Part shown: positions 44,509 to 54,338 of the stretch, one piece after another
Layout of the letters: every line of letters begins with the position of its first letter
Position numbering within the stretch: the stretch's first letter is position 1
DNA from: Granulibacter bethesdensis
GTDB taxonomy: Bacteria > Pseudomonadota > Alphaproteobacteria > Acetobacterales > Acetobacteraceae
Reading direction: 5' to 3'
DNA: 64,000 nt
NCBI RefSeq assembly: GCF_001889525.1
Contig: NZ_CP018192.1
Span: 2,012,501-2,076,500, forward strand
Position numbers and translations under genes: made by a program
The notes under the pieces: generated by a model
Seen by the model: only the letters and a program-made list of their open reading frames with translations
The model's database searches: none
What the model was told of the DNA's origin: nothing

Positions 44509-45159
44509 ATGGCAGTCGTCGTTATCACCAAGGCTATGACCGATGAGGCGTTCGCCGCCACCGCCGCACAGAGCAGCCCTGCTGCCAAGCAGTTTAAAAC
44601 CGGCGATGCGGTGGTCTATCCGGGCCATGGTGTAGGCCGTGTCGATCATGTCGGTATGCAGGATGTCGCAGGCCACAAGATCGAGATGATCCAGATATCC
44701 TTCGCTGAAAACCAGATGACCATTCGCCTGCCCGCCGCCAAGGTGGCAACGACTGGCTTGCGCAAGCTGTCCAGCAAGGCCGATGCGGAAAAAGCGATTG
44801 CCGCCCTGTCCGGCCGACCGCGAATCAGCAAGGTCATGTGGTCCAAACGGGCACAGGAATATCAGGCGCGGATCAACTCCGGCGATCTGCTGGCACTGGC
44901 TGAATTGCTGCGTGATCTACGCCGCAATGCAGGCAGTCAGGATGGCAGCTTCAGCGAGCGGCAGATTTTTGAAACCGCGCTTGATCGCTTTGCCTCCGAA
45001 ATTGCCACCGTGCGCGGAGAGGACAAGGCCGATACCTCCCAGCAACTGATTGCACTGCTGATCAAAGCGCAACCTGCCTCGGTTGCCGCCGCGGCCGAAA
45101 AAGCCGCCGCCAAGGATAAAGCCGAAGCCAAGGATAAAGACCCCGATGCGGAAGACTGA
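44509..45159 (+). CDS. CarD-family transcription regulator
   Basis: RNA polymerase-binding regulator that stabilises open promoter complexes, especially at rRNA genes. 216 residues. The CarD/CdnL RNAP-interaction Tudor-like domain is at about 28-85 (FKTGDAVVYPGHGVGRVDHVG, HKIEMIQISF, NQMTIRLPAAKVATTGLRKL). The helical DNA-binding domain is at about 100-175 (RISKVMWSKRAQEYQARINSGDLLALAELLRDLRR, SFSERQIFETALDRFASEIATV). A charged Lys/Ala/Asp tail follows that is longer than usual. It has its own promoter candidate. Confidence 0.93.
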   Translation: MAVVVITKAMTDEAFAATAAQSSPAAKQFKTGDAVVYPGHGVGRVDHVGMQDVAGHKIEMIQISFAENQMTIRLPAAKVATTGLRKLSSKADAEKAIAALSGRPRISKVMWSKRAQEYQARINSGDLLALAELLRDLRRNAGSQDGSFSERQIFETALDRFASEIATVRGEDKADTSQQLIALLIKAQPASVAAAAEKAAAKDKAEAKDKDPDAED

Positions 45160-45189
45160 TCTGCCCGACATCCGGCGCATCAGGCGGTT

Positions 45190-46869
45190 TTAGCCGTAGA
45201 CCGTTATCGCCTCTCCCCCTGGCTCCCGGCTAAGGGGGGTGGCGCTGCCGGTGATGCTGAGAGAAACGGCCTCGGCAATGCGAATACCGTCCACCCCGGC
45301 GGAGAGAATCCCGCCCGCATACCCCGCCCCTTCCCCGGCCGGAAACAGCCCCGTCGTATTCAGGCTCTGCCCTGTTCCATCGCGCCGGACCCGCACGGGG
45401 GAGGAAGTTCGGGTTTCCACCGCCGTCATCACCGCATCCTCCATTGCGAAGCCCTTGATGCGTTTGTCAAAAGCGGGCAGTGCCTCCCTGATCGCCGCAA
45501 CGGCGAAATCCGGCAGACAGGTAGACAGATCCGTCGGCGTTACACCGGGACGGTAGGAAGGCGGTACGCTGCCCAGCGAGATAGACGGCCGGCCGGCCAG
45601 AAAATCCCCCACTGTCTGTGCCGGCGCTCTATAGCCACCGCCCCCGGCCTCGAACGCACGGCGCTCCCAATGGCGCTGGAAGGCGATGCCCGCCAGCGGG
45701 TCCATCGTGGCATCCCCCGGAAAATCCTCCGGCGTGATCCCGACTACGATCCCGGCATTGGCGTTGCGCTCGGCACGTAGATACTGGCTCATGCCATTGG
45801 TGACGACATGCCCGGGCTCGGAGGTCGCCGCCACCACCGTTCCCCCCGGACACATGCAGAAGCTGTATACATCCCGGCCGTTGGAGGCATGATGGACCAG
45901 CTTGTAATCTGCCGCGCCCAGCAAAGGATGACGCGAAAAATCCCCGAAACGGTTGCGGTCAATCAGAGCCTGCGGATGCTCGATCCGCACACCGATCGAA
46001 AGCGGCTTGGCCTCCATATAGACGCCCCGCGCATGCAGCATCCCGAACGTATCGCGAGCACTATGGCCTACTGCGAGAATGACGTGATCGGTGGCGATGC
46101 GCTCTCCATTATTCAGCACCACGCCCCGCACCTGCTGACGACCATCCGCCAAACCCTCGATATCAAGATCGGTGACCTGCGTCTCAAAGCGGTATTCCCC
46201 TCCCAGCGCCTCGATACTGGCCCGGATACGTTCCACCATCGTCACCAGACGAAACGTGCCAATATGGGGTTTGCTGATGGTCAGGATTTCCTCAGGCGCA
46301 CCTGCCGCAACGAACTCCGTCAGCACCTTGCGGCCATAGAAATGCGGATCCCGGATCTGGCTGTAGAGCTTTCCATCCGAGAAAGTCCCCGCCCCGCCTT
46401 CACCGAACTGCACGTTAGAGCCGGGATCAAGCTCCCCACGCCGCCACAACCCCCAGGTATCCCTGGTGCGAGGCCGCACTGACTTGCCACGCTCCAGAAT
46501 GATCGGACGAAAGCCGGTCTGCGCCAACACCAGCGCGGCCATCAGCCCGCATGGACCAGCCCCGATCACCACAGGTCTGGAGGGAAGACTCTGCGGAGCC
46601 TGCGCCACAAAGCGATAGCCGGTATCGGGGGCAGGCATCACACGGTGATCCGCCGCACACCGCGCCAATACTGCCTGCTCGTCCTTCACCGCCACATCCA
46701 CCGTGTAGATCAGGGCGATGGAGGAACGCCTGCGCGCATCATAGCCGCGACGGAACACCGTGCTGCTCAACAGCGCATCCGGCGTAATGCCCAGCCGGGC
46801 GATCACCGCCTCATCCAACGCAGCCGGGCCATGATCGAGGGGGAGTCTCAGTTCAGTCAGGCGTAACAT
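45190..46869 (-). CDS. FAD-dependent oxidoreductase, COG2509-like
   Basis: 559 residues from ATG 46869 (MLRLTELRLPLDHG). A small N-terminal alpha-beta domain (about 1-95) is typical of this family. A Rossmann FAD-binding region follows, VVIGAGPCGLMAALVLAQTGFRPIILERGKSV, then NVQFGEGGAGTFSDGKLYSQIRDP, VLAVGHSARDTFGMLHARGVYMEAKPLSIGVRIEHPQALID and a C-terminal LFPAGEGAGYAGGILSAGVDGIRIAE. The group is annotated as uncharacterised FAD-dependent dehydrogenases; the substrate is unknown. The longer frame to 46998 has no better start. It stands alone. Confidence 0.85.
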   Translation of the reverse strand: MLRLTELRLPLDHGPAALDEAVIARLGITPDALLSSTVFRRGYDARRRSSIALIYTVDVAVKDEQAVLARCAADHRVMPAPDTGYRFVAQAPQSLPSRPVVIGAGPCGLMAALVLAQTGFRPIILERGKSVRPRTRDTWGLWRRGELDPGSNVQFGEGGAGTFSDGKLYSQIRDPHFYGRKVLTEFVAAGAPEEILTISKPHIGTFRLVTMVERIRASIEALGGEYRFETQVTDLDIEGLADGRQQVRGVVLNNGERIATDHVILAVGHSARDTFGMLHARGVYMEAKPLSIGVRIEHPQALIDRNRFGDFSRHPLLGAADYKLVHHASNGRDVYSFCMCPGGTVVAATSEPGHVVTNGMSQYLRAERNANAGIVVGITPEDFPGDATMDPLAGIAFQRHWERRAFEAGGGGYRAPAQTVGDFLAGRPSISLGSVPPSYRPGVTPTDLSTCLPDFAVAAIREALPAFDKRIKGFAMEDAVMTAVETRTSSPVRVRRDGTGQSLNTTGLFPAGEGAGYAGGILSAGVDGIRIAEAVSLSITGSATPLSREPGGEAITVYG

Positions 46870-47061
46870 CGGCAGGAAAAATCCGCTTTCTCGTCCGGCG
46901 GCGATATGCCGGTCCGGTGCTATGCCTGTGCTAGAGGAAAATACCCGATCATGAAAACCGGCAATCCTGAGGGGCAGACGGAAAAACACGCCAACCACCG
47001 GCCACCCCCGGCGTTATAGTCTGCTACCAAGCATGACCGTACGGATCAGGAGACCATCCGC

Positions 47062-47925
47062 ATGACCGAAAGCAGCCACAGCCGGGATTCAGCCGGTGCC
47101 CTGACTCCCGCCAGTCTCAGCCTGACCCCCGCCGATGCCGCAACGCTGGAAGAAGCAGTCCGCGCCCTGCATGACAGCCGCGGCCTGCTGGTGCGTGGGG
47201 CCGATCTGGTGGCAGGGCTGATCGGTCAGGCAGCGACCTTTGGTATCAACCGCCTGTCGCTGACGCGGCGCTATGCCGAAAAAATCCAGGGTCTGGCAGA
47301 GGCTGCCCTGCGGCGTGCTTTTGATGTGGCCATTCTGGGGATCGACCACGGCAGCCGCCTGTCCAGCGCAGGCGGTGCACGTTTTGTCGCCGCGACCAGC
47401 GGCGCGCTGGGTGGACTGGCAGGTATGGCCGGTTTTCTGCCCGATGCAACCGCGACGACCCTCCTGATCATGCGCAACATCGCCACCATCGCGCGGGAAG
47501 AAGGGGAAGATCTCAGCCAGGCGGAGGCACGGGAGGCATGCCTTCAGGTATTTGCGTTCGGCGGGCCAGCGCTGGGAAGGCTTGGGACGCTGTCAGAGGA
47601 AGCCGATACCGGATACTGGTCTGCACGCCTGTTCTTGCAGGGCCGTCCGCTGGTCATGCTGTTTTCAGAGGTCGCCAGCCGTTATGGCGTGCGGATCGGG
47701 GAAAAATTCGCCATGCAGGCCATACCGCTGATCGGGGCCGCTGGCGGAGCATTGGTGAATACCGTGTTTCTGGATCATTATCGCAGGCTGGCAAAAGTGC
47801 ATTTCACCATTCGCCGTCTGGAGCGGCAATACGGTACTGTGGCGGTGCAGAGTCTCGCTCGCACGATTTCCGACCGTATCCGCTATGGCAATGCCCTGCC
47901 AGAGGATGCCTCCGCGGCTGCCTGA
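47062..47925 (+). CDS. EcsC family protein
   Basis: 287 residues. The EcsC-type stretch includes hydrophobic Gly/Ala-rich helices (FVAATSGALGGLAGMAGFLPDATATTLLIMRNIATIAREEGEDL) and EKFAMQAIPLIGAAGGALVNTVFLDHYRRLAKVHFTIRRLE, the family's most recognisable block. EcsC proteins accompany ABC exporters in Gram-positives, but their function in Proteobacteria is not established. AGGAGA lies nine bases before the ATG. A mechanosensitive channel gene follows after 54 bases on the same strand. Confidence 0.85.
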   Translation: MTESSHSRDSAGALTPASLSLTPADAATLEEAVRALHDSRGLLVRGADLVAGLIGQAATFGINRLSLTRRYAEKIQGLAEAALRRAFDVAILGIDHGSRLSSAGGARFVAATSGALGGLAGMAGFLPDATATTLLIMRNIATIAREEGEDLSQAEAREACLQVFAFGGPALGRLGTLSEEADTGYWSARLFLQGRPLVMLFSEVASRYGVRIGEKFAMQAIPLIGAAGGALVNTVFLDHYRRLAKVHFTIRRLERQYGTVAVQSLARTISDRIRYGNALPEDASAAA

Positions 47926-47979
47926 TTTGATTCTTCCCATGATTGACAAGGGGCCTGCTTCCATGGTCCCCCATTGCCC

Positions 47980-50445
47980 ATGAGTCAGAAACGCCACGGC
48001 CTGATATGGCTGCTCCCTGTCCTGCTCATGATGCTGGTGATGTGGCCAGCGTGCCTGCGGGCGGAAGATGCAGCTTCTCCGCACCCCGCCGCGTCCTCCC
48101 TGACGCCCGATCAGACCAAAGCCGCGCTTGAAGTGCTGGGGGATGCCCGCAAACGGGACGAACTCATCAGGATTCTTCAGACGCTGCCAACGGACAGAGC
48201 CGACAAGGCTTCCTCCTCTGATCGGGCACAATCAACCAAAGCGGCTGATGACAAAGCGGTCCAGGCCGACACAGCGGCTGCAACCACCACCCCGCCAGAG
48301 CAGACTAAAAAAGACGCGCCGACAACGCCGAAGCCAGCCCCTGCAAAACCCGATACAGCCGGGCTTGCTCCCGATAGCCTGGGCGCGGAGTTGATCAAAT
48401 CGTCCGGCTCGGCACTGGATGATGCTGCTGTCAGGCTGAAGCATTCCATACGCTCCATCGCCGAAGCGCCGCTTTTTTATTACTGGCTGCAAGGGCAGAT
48501 GAGCCAGCCGGAGCGAAAGCTGTTGCTGGTGCGCAGCCTGCTCGCACTGATTGCCTGCATGGTGGCGGGTGGTCTGGCGGCATGGGGAACTGCCGTGCTG
48601 ACAGCGCCATTCCTGAACCGTCTGTTTGCCCGACATACTGCTTCATCCTCCGCTGAAACAGAAGAGGGTTTTCTTCCATCCGAAACATCGGATGAAGACG
48701 CAGAACAGGTGGATGAGGAGGATAGAGAGAAAGCAACCCCTCCCGAGCAGTCGCAACAGCATATTCATGCGGAACGGGTCCTGTCTCGTTTTCCCTCCAT
48801 TCTGCTGGCAGCCATCATCACCGCCCTGCCAGTCGGTGCATTTCTGGTGACGGCAGGCGCGCTTTTATGGCTGACCACATCCCCTGAAATTCGCGGTGCT
48901 GCAACGGCCTGTATCAAGGCAACCGTTTTCGGTGCCATGGTGCTGGTATTGGGACGCACCATGCTGCGCCCGGAGACAAAATCCCTCCGGCTGATCAGGA
49001 TACCGGACTCCCTCGCGCAATATGGCTATCGCTGGTTGCGACGCCTGATCATCGTCGAGACGATCGGGGCCGCCATTGCAGGAATCGGTGCCAGTCTGGG
49101 TCTGTATAATCTTGCCGTCGAGGCTATTCTCAAAATCACGGCACTGGCCATCTACCTCTGTCTGGTCATCATCATCCTGCAAAAACGGGTGTCCGTAGCC
49201 AAGCGCATCTCCCATGGTGCGGAAGGCCGGGGATCATGGGCAGCGCTGCGGCGTACTCTGGCCCCCATCTGGCACTGGCCGGCCCTGATCGGCCTCGCAG
49301 CCTTCTGGCTGGTCTGGGCTTTGGAAATGGAAGACGGCCTGCACAGGCTGGCACATGGCGCCATTGTGACGATTTCCATCCTGACAGCGGCAAGGATTAT
49401 CTCGCTGCTGCTGCTCGGCCTGCTGTCACGCATTGTCCGACCATCCCCCGAGAGCCGCGAACGACATCCGGAAATCGCGTTGCGGGCGGATCTGTATTAT
49501 CCCTATCTGAAACGGCTTCTCTCCGCCGTGCTGGCTGTGGCCACGCTGGTGATCCTGCTGCAAAGCTGGGGCATTCCCACCCTGATATGGTTCAATCAGG
49601 GTGCCGTCGGCAGCCGGCTTCTCTCCGCGCTGATTACCATCGGCGTGACGGTCACGCTGGCGGTGATCATCTGGGAAAGCGTCAACATCGCCAGCGAGAA
49701 GCATCTCGCCCGCCTGACCGCCAGCGCCCAGTATGTGCGCAGCGCCAGAATGCGCACCCTGCTGCCGATGTTCCGCACGGCCCTGCTGATCGTCATTCTG
49801 GCGATCATCATCATGACCGTGCTGAGCGAAATCGGCGTCAATATCGCTCCGTTATTGGCCGGTGCAGGCATTGTCGGCGTTGCCATCGGCTTCGGCTCCC
49901 AGAAACTGGTGCAGGATCTGATCACCGGCATTTTCCTGCTGCTGGAAAACGCCATGCAGGTTGGGGACAGCGTGACCTTGAGCGGCCTGTCCGGGACGGT
50001 GGAGCATCTGTCCATCCGCACCATTCGGCTGAGAGCGGGGGATGGCTCCGTGCATATCATCCCGTTCAGCTCTGTCTCCACCGTGACCAATGCCAATCGC
50101 GGTATCGGCAACGCCGCCATCAGCGTGACGCTTGCGCTGGGTGAGGATACAGCGCAGGTCAGCCAGATCATCAGGGATATCGGTGCCGAGCTGCGAGAAG
50201 AAGAAGAATTCTCCGACAGGATCACCGGCGATCTGAGCGTATTCGGCGTCGATAAAGTGGATGCTTCCGGTGTCACCGTCACAGGACAGATTCCCTGTAC
50301 CGATACCGGCCGTACCCCGGTGCTGCGCGAATTTAACCGGCGGATGCATCAGCGTTTTCAGGAGGAAGGCATTCGCTTTGCCATCCCTCAACAGGCTGTG
50401 ACCCTGCAAGCGGGGAATACACCCTCCGCCACCCGAACAGACTGA
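47980..50445 (+). CDS. Large MscS-type mechanosensitive ion channel
   Basis: Inner-membrane channel that opens under hypo-osmotic tension. About 821 residues. Signal peptide (LLPVLLMMLVMWPACLRAE), a Thr/Lys/Pro/Ala-rich periplasmic segment (about 75-130), about eleven membrane helices with an acidic Glu/Asp loop near 225-265, then the MscS core (about 600-800). The pore helix/vestibule signature is LLAGAGIVGVAIGFGSQKLVQDLITGIFLLLENAMQVGDSV, followed by TIRLRAGDGSVHIIPFSSVSTVTNANRG. The multi-helix N terminus resembles YbiO more than small MscS. ATG 47980 is chosen over TTG 47974. A terminator follows ten bases after the stop. Confidence 0.92.
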   Translation: MSQKRHGLIWLLPVLLMMLVMWPACLRAEDAASPHPAASSLTPDQTKAALEVLGDARKRDELIRILQTLPTDRADKASSSDRAQSTKAADDKAVQADTAAATTTPPEQTKKDAPTTPKPAPAKPDTAGLAPDSLGAELIKSSGSALDDAAVRLKHSIRSIAEAPLFYYWLQGQMSQPERKLLLVRSLLALIACMVAGGLAAWGTAVLTAPFLNRLFARHTASSSAETEEGFLPSETSDEDAEQVDEEDREKATPPEQSQQHIHAERVLSRFPSILLAAIITALPVGAFLVTAGALLWLTTSPEIRGAATACIKATVFGAMVLVLGRTMLRPETKSLRLIRIPDSLAQYGYRWLRRLIIVETIGAAIAGIGASLGLYNLAVEAILKITALAIYLCLVIIILQKRVSVAKRISHGAEGRGSWAALRRTLAPIWHWPALIGLAAFWLVWALEMEDGLHRLAHGAIVTISILTAARIISLLLLGLLSRIVRPSPESRERHPEIALRADLYYPYLKRLLSAVLAVATLVILLQSWGIPTLIWFNQGAVGSRLLSALITIGVTVTLAVIIWESVNIASEKHLARLTASAQYVRSARMRTLLPMFRTALLIVILAIIIMTVLSEIGVNIAPLLAGAGIVGVAIGFGSQKLVQDLITGIFLLLENAMQVGDSVTLSGLSGTVEHLSIRTIRLRAGDGSVHIIPFSSVSTVTNANRGIGNAAISVTLALGEDTAQVSQIIRDIGAELREEEEFSDRITGDLSVFGVDKVDASGVTVTGQIPCTDTGRTPVLREFNRRMHQRFQEEGIRFAIPQQAVTLQAGNTPSATRTD

Positions 50446-50454
50446 ACAGCATCA

Positions 50455-50490
50455 AAAAAGGCAGCGCCATCACAACAGCGTCGCCTTTTT
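50455..50490. terminator. Bidirectional terminator between mscS-like gene and cysD
   Basis: AAAAAGGC ... GCCTTTTT stem with an internal 2-base mismatch and an inner CGC/GCG pair, between two convergent genes. T and A runs on both sides. Confidence 0.8.
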
Positions 50491-50513
50491 CACGGTCCCA
50501 CACTATTGCGAGA

Positions 50514-51440
50514 TCAGAAATAACCCTCGCGCTTCTTGTGTTCCATCGAAGCGCTTTCATCGCGATCAATGATGCGACCACCGCGCTCTGAAACCGCGGC
50601 ATTGGACAGCTCTTCGATGACGCCATCAATATCCGTGACCGTGCTTTCAAGCGCCCCAGTCAGCGGCCAGCAACCCAGCGTGCGGAAACGCACCATGCGT
50701 GGGCGGATTTCCTCACCCGGCTTCAGATCGATCCGGTCATCATCGACCATGATCAGTGTGCCATCCCGCTCAAGCACAGGACGCTCAGCCGCATAATATA
50801 GCGGCACGATCGGAATGTTCTCAGCCCGGATGTATTCCCACACATCCATTTCCGTCCAGTTGGACAGAGGGAAAACGCGCGCCGTCTCCCCCGGGCCGAG
50901 GCGGGTATTATACAGATCCCACAATTCAGGGCGCTGCGCTTTCGGATCCCATGTCTGGCTTGCACTGCGGATTGACACAACACGCTCCTTGGCACGGCTT
51001 TTTTCCTCGTCACGGCGGGCACCACCGAACGCGAAATCATAGCCGCCTGCTTTCAGAGCCTGCTTCAACGCCTCAGTCTTCATGACCTGCGTGTAGATGG
51101 ATGCACCATGGTCGAACGGATTGATTCCCGCCGCACGGCCTTCCTCATTGGTATGCACAACCAGTTTGAGACCGTATTCCTTGGCGATCCGGTCGCGGAA
51201 GGCGATCATCTCCCGGAACTTCCATTTGGTATCGATGTGCAGCAGCGGGAACGGCATCGGCATCGGGTAGAACGCCTTGCGCGCCAGATGCAGCAGCACG
51301 GAACTGTCTTTGCCGATCGAATACAGCATCACGGGGTGGCGTGCTTCCGCAACCACCTCACGGATGATGTGGATGCTTTCATCTTCCAATCGCTTCAGCG
51401 GGGAGGACGGATCGAGCGTGGCAGCTTTCGTGGCGGTCAT
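50514..51440 (-). CDS. cysD: Sulfate adenylyltransferase subunit 2 CysD
   Basis: ATP sulfurylase small subunit, first step of assimilatory sulfate reduction (APS formation). 308 residues, full length. The PP-loop is [18 protein letters not shown], followed by [57 protein letters not shown] and [14 protein letters not shown]. The GTPase subunit CysN normally follows in an operon, but here the downstream neighbour is a convergent channel gene, so cysN must be elsewhere or absent. It lies 53 bases downstream of ispE on the same strand and may share its transcript. Confidence 0.95.
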   Translation of the reverse strand: MTATKAATLDPSSPLKRLEDESIHIIREVVAEARHPVMLYSIGKDSSVLLHLARKAFYPMPMPFPLLHIDTKWKFREMIAFRDRIAKEYGLKLVVHTNEEGRAAGINPFDHGASIYTQVMKTEALKQALKAGGYDFAFGGARRDEEKSRAKERVVSIRSASQTWDPKAQRPELWDLYNTRLGPGETARVFPLSNWTEMDVWEYIRAENIPIVPLYYAAERPVLERDGTLIMVDDDRIDLKPGEEIRPRMVRFRTLGCWPLTGALESTVTDIDGVIEELSNAAVSERGGRIIDRDESASMEHKKREGYF

Positions 51441-51493
51441 GGTCAGTCCGATTATGGGAAAAGTGAGTAACAGCGTATCGTCCAGGCGGGGCT

Positions 51494-52402
51494 TTACAGG
51501 GTCGTTTTCTCCGGCGGAGAAGACGTCTTATACAGGCCGCCGCCCCAGCACCAGCCACCCATCCCACTCTGCGCCTGCAACACCTGCGCGGCATCGCGCG
51601 CTGCATCGGGATGATCGAACAGGGTGAAGCAGGTTGCCCCCGAGCCTGACATGCGCGTCAGACGGGCGCCTGGCAACCCTTCCAGAACATGGATCAGTGT
51701 CCCGATGGCGGGACAAAGCCGCATGGCAGGAGGCTGAAGGTCATTGCGGGATGCTTGCAGATCACGCAGCAGCGCCGCCATGTCAGGCCAGTGTGATGCC
51801 AGCCTGGCCTCCGGCGTGAAACCTGGCTCACGGTTGCGAAACACCTCCGGCGTTGACACCGGCACGCCGGGATTGGCCAGCAACAGACCGATCTCCGGCA
51901 TGGCAGGCAGCGCCTCCAACCGTTCACCGATGCCACGCATCCGGTAGGTGCCGGGTTCGAGACAGACAGGCACGTCAGCCCCCAGCGAGGTCGCAATACG
52001 GTGCAGATCCTCCGCCGCTGGAGACACCCCCCATGCACGGCTCAACAGACGCAGCGCTGCCGCCGCATCAGAGGAGCCTCCACCAATGCCGGATGCGACC
52101 GGCAAGTGCTTGTCGAGCACAATGGTTCCGCGCGGTTTGATCCCGGCAAGCGCAGCCAGTGCACGGCCCGCCCGTAACACCAGATTATCAGGCTCGGCCC
52201 GCAGCGTCTCCGCCCCCGGCCCTTCCAGCTGCAAACCCAACCCGACTGCCTGATCACCATCCCGATAGCGCAGAACATCACAGGCTCCGGCAAAGACCGC
52301 GAGACTGTCGAGCAGATGATATCCGTCCGACCGCCTCCCTGTCACATGGAGGTACAGGTTGATCTTTGCCGGAGCGAAAGCAGCGTTCTGATCAACAATC
52401 AT
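51494..52402 (-). CDS. ispE: 4-diphosphocytidyl-2-C-methyl-D-erythritol kinase IspE
   Basis: GHMP kinase of the non-mevalonate isoprenoid (MEP) pathway. 302 residues. [25 protein letters not shown] is the N-terminal signature, [20 protein letters not shown] the ATP-binding GHMP loop, [12 protein letters not shown] the substrate loop, and [13 protein letters not shown] the C-terminal motif. The ATG is three bases after the stop of the upstream TPR gene, so the two are translationally coupled. Essential in organisms that depend on the MEP pathway, which acetic acid bacteria do. Confidence 0.95.
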   Translation of the reverse strand: MIVDQNAAFAPAKINLYLHVTGRRSDGYHLLDSLAVFAGACDVLRYRDGDQAVGLGLQLEGPGAETLRAEPDNLVLRAGRALAALAGIKPRGTIVLDKHLPVASGIGGGSSDAAAALRLLSRAWGVSPAAEDLHRIATSLGADVPVCLEPGTYRMRGIGERLEALPAMPEIGLLLANPGVPVSTPEVFRNREPGFTPEARLASHWPDMAALLRDLQASRNDLQPPAMRLCPAIGTLIHVLEGLPGARLTRMSGSGATCFTLFDHPDAARDAAQVLQAQSGMGGWCWGGGLYKTSSPPEKTTL

Positions 52403-52405
52403 GAG

Positions 52406-54163
52406 TCAGGGGGCAATTTTGGTCGTGGACGCATCCGCATCCTGATTTGCCTGCTCCAACCGCGATTCAAGCCGCGGCCGCTCGGTCGGATCGGGATTGA
52501 GGCTCAGGGCACGCTGCCATTGATAACGTGCTTCCAGCTTGCGCCCTGTCTCCCAGTAGGCATCGCCGAGATGCCCGTTGATGGTCGGGTCATTCGGCAC
52601 CAGCTCCGCCGCGCGTTCCAGATAACGCACCGCCGCGCGCCGGTCCCCCTGGCGCAGCAGCACCCAACCAAGGCTGTCGATGATCGCGCCGTCATTGGGC
52701 CTGATCTCCACTGCCCGCTGGATTAGCTGCCGGGCACGATCCAGATGCATTCCCTGTTCAGTCCAGGAATATCCCAGATAGTTCAGCACGGCCGCCTGAT
52801 CGGGAGACAGGCTGAGTGCCTTCTGAAAATCCGCCTCAGCCCGCGGCCACTGATGCAGCCGCTCCAGCGTCACACCACGGTTGTAGAACACGCTCCAATC
52901 ATGCGGTTGCGGGTGAGACAGCAAAGCGATGGCCTTGTCATACGCGTTCAGGGCAGCTTCGAACTGCTGCTTGTTGCGCAGGATGTCACCACGCAGGACC
53001 AGGGGGAATGCAAAACTGGGGAACCGCTTCGACAGGCTGTCAAGAATAGCCAGCGCCTGATCCGTATGACCGGTTTCATCCAGCAGCACCACCCGACGCA
53101 CCTGAGCCAGAGGAGCCAGCGGATCACTGTCCCTGATACCGCTGAGCTGTTCCAGTGCCCCTTGCTTATGCTTGTCAGCATCTAGAATATCGGCGGAGAG
53201 CAGCTTGGCTTCCGTAAAATCAGGGCGCAGATCCAGAGCCATGCGCAGCAACAGGCGGGATGCATCCGCCCCTTCCGGCTGCTGGCGCAGCGTCGCGGCC
53301 AAGGCCAGATAGGCCTCGGCAATGCCATCTGCAGGTGTGGGGACAACCGGCTTCGCACTGGCTTCGATCAGCGCAGGGACCGCCATTCCCAGCACCTCTC
53401 CGCCACTTCCCAGATTGTTCAACAGACGAATGGCGGCTTCAGGGTGCCCTTCTCTGGTTTGCCAGCTGGCCATGATGCGGACCAGACGCAGATTCTCCGC
53501 CCCCAGACTATGGGCCGCAATGTCATAGAATGAGGCCGCTTCCTGCTTCCGGCCCGCCTGATCAGCGATCAAGGCTGCATGCAGCGCGTAAATACCCTGA
53601 AGCTGGCCGCCCTGAATATGCGGCAGCAAGGTTTTCAACGCGCCATTGATGCGGTTGGCTCCCGCCTGTGTCCATGCGGAAAACAAAGGCTGAAGAAGCT
53701 GGGTCAAGCCATTCTGACCGATACCCGCATAGCGTTGGGATGCTGCATCCCAATCCCCATCCCGCACGGAATCATTGGCCAGTACCAACTGGGCCGCCGG
53801 ATTTTCTGGCAGTTGCCGGGCCAGATTAACGGCCTCCGGCCGCCCGGCCATGAGACAGGCGATAAAGGCCTGCCTTACCAGATCACGGTTACCCGGATCG
53901 GCTTTCATCGCCTGCAACAGCGAATCGGCTGCCTGATTGAAAGCCCCCTGCAATGCTGCATGTCGCCCGGCGAGAAAATCACCGTATGCCCGTGCACTGG
54001 CATCCTCGGCAGCATTCTGATGTGCCCCCGCAGAGGATGAAATATGCAGCAGATGGCCGATCCCCGAAGACGACCCGCTTCCTACGCCAGAGGCAGCACA
54101 TCCCGCTAACAAACTAGCTGCTAGCAATATGCTGCGCCTCCATGTTGTCCTCATGGGTGTCAT
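52406..54163 (-). CDS. TPR-repeat lipoprotein
   Basis: 585 residues from ATG 54163. An Arg-rich signal (MRTTWRRSILLAASLLAGC) ends with lipobox LAGC, so it is a probable outer-membrane lipoprotein facing the periplasm. The rest consists of tetratricopeptide repeats from about residue 65 to 575 (SADSLLQAMKADPGNRDLVRQ, FEAALNAYDKAIALL, RAEADFQKALSLSPDQAAVLNYLGYSWTEQG, RRAAVRYLERAAELVPNDPTINGHLGDAYWETGR). It is a scaffold for protein interactions; partners are unknown. The frame stays open to 54430, and other starts (for example 54154 or farther upstream) are possible. Coupled to ispE. Confidence 0.88.
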   Translation of the reverse strand: MTPMRTTWRRSILLAASLLAGCAASGVGSGSSSGIGHLLHISSSAGAHQNAAEDASARAYGDFLAGRHAALQGAFNQAADSLLQAMKADPGNRDLVRQAFIACLMAGRPEAVNLARQLPENPAAQLVLANDSVRDGDWDAASQRYAGIGQNGLTQLLQPLFSAWTQAGANRINGALKTLLPHIQGGQLQGIYALHAALIADQAGRKQEAASFYDIAAHSLGAENLRLVRIMASWQTREGHPEAAIRLLNNLGSGGEVLGMAVPALIEASAKPVVPTPADGIAEAYLALAATLRQQPEGADASRLLLRMALDLRPDFTEAKLLSADILDADKHKQGALEQLSGIRDSDPLAPLAQVRRVVLLDETGHTDQALAILDSLSKRFPSFAFPLVLRGDILRNKQQFEAALNAYDKAIALLSHPQPHDWSVFYNRGVTLERLHQWPRAEADFQKALSLSPDQAAVLNYLGYSWTEQGMHLDRARQLIQRAVEIRPNDGAIIDSLGWVLLRQGDRRAAVRYLERAAELVPNDPTINGHLGDAYWETGRKLEARYQWQRALSLNPDPTERPRLESRLEQANQDADASTTKIAP

Positions 54164-54338
54164 GGCGGGTACATTTCCGGCCCGGTTCAAAAATCTGGGA
54201 AATCGCATATCCGGCAGCAGTGGATTCTGTGACATGCACGGTATCTTATCCATCACCAGCGCCGCCGCCAATCGGCAGGAAGAACAGTTTCTTTTCTTCG
54301 CACTTGCATCTGTCCGGTTTCGGTCGGAATAACCGTTC

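Noticed and set aside
49236-50144. 302-codon second-frame plus-strand frame
   Set aside because: Shadow inside the MscS-type channel gene, rich in Arg/His/Ala as expected from frame shift of GC-rich DNA.
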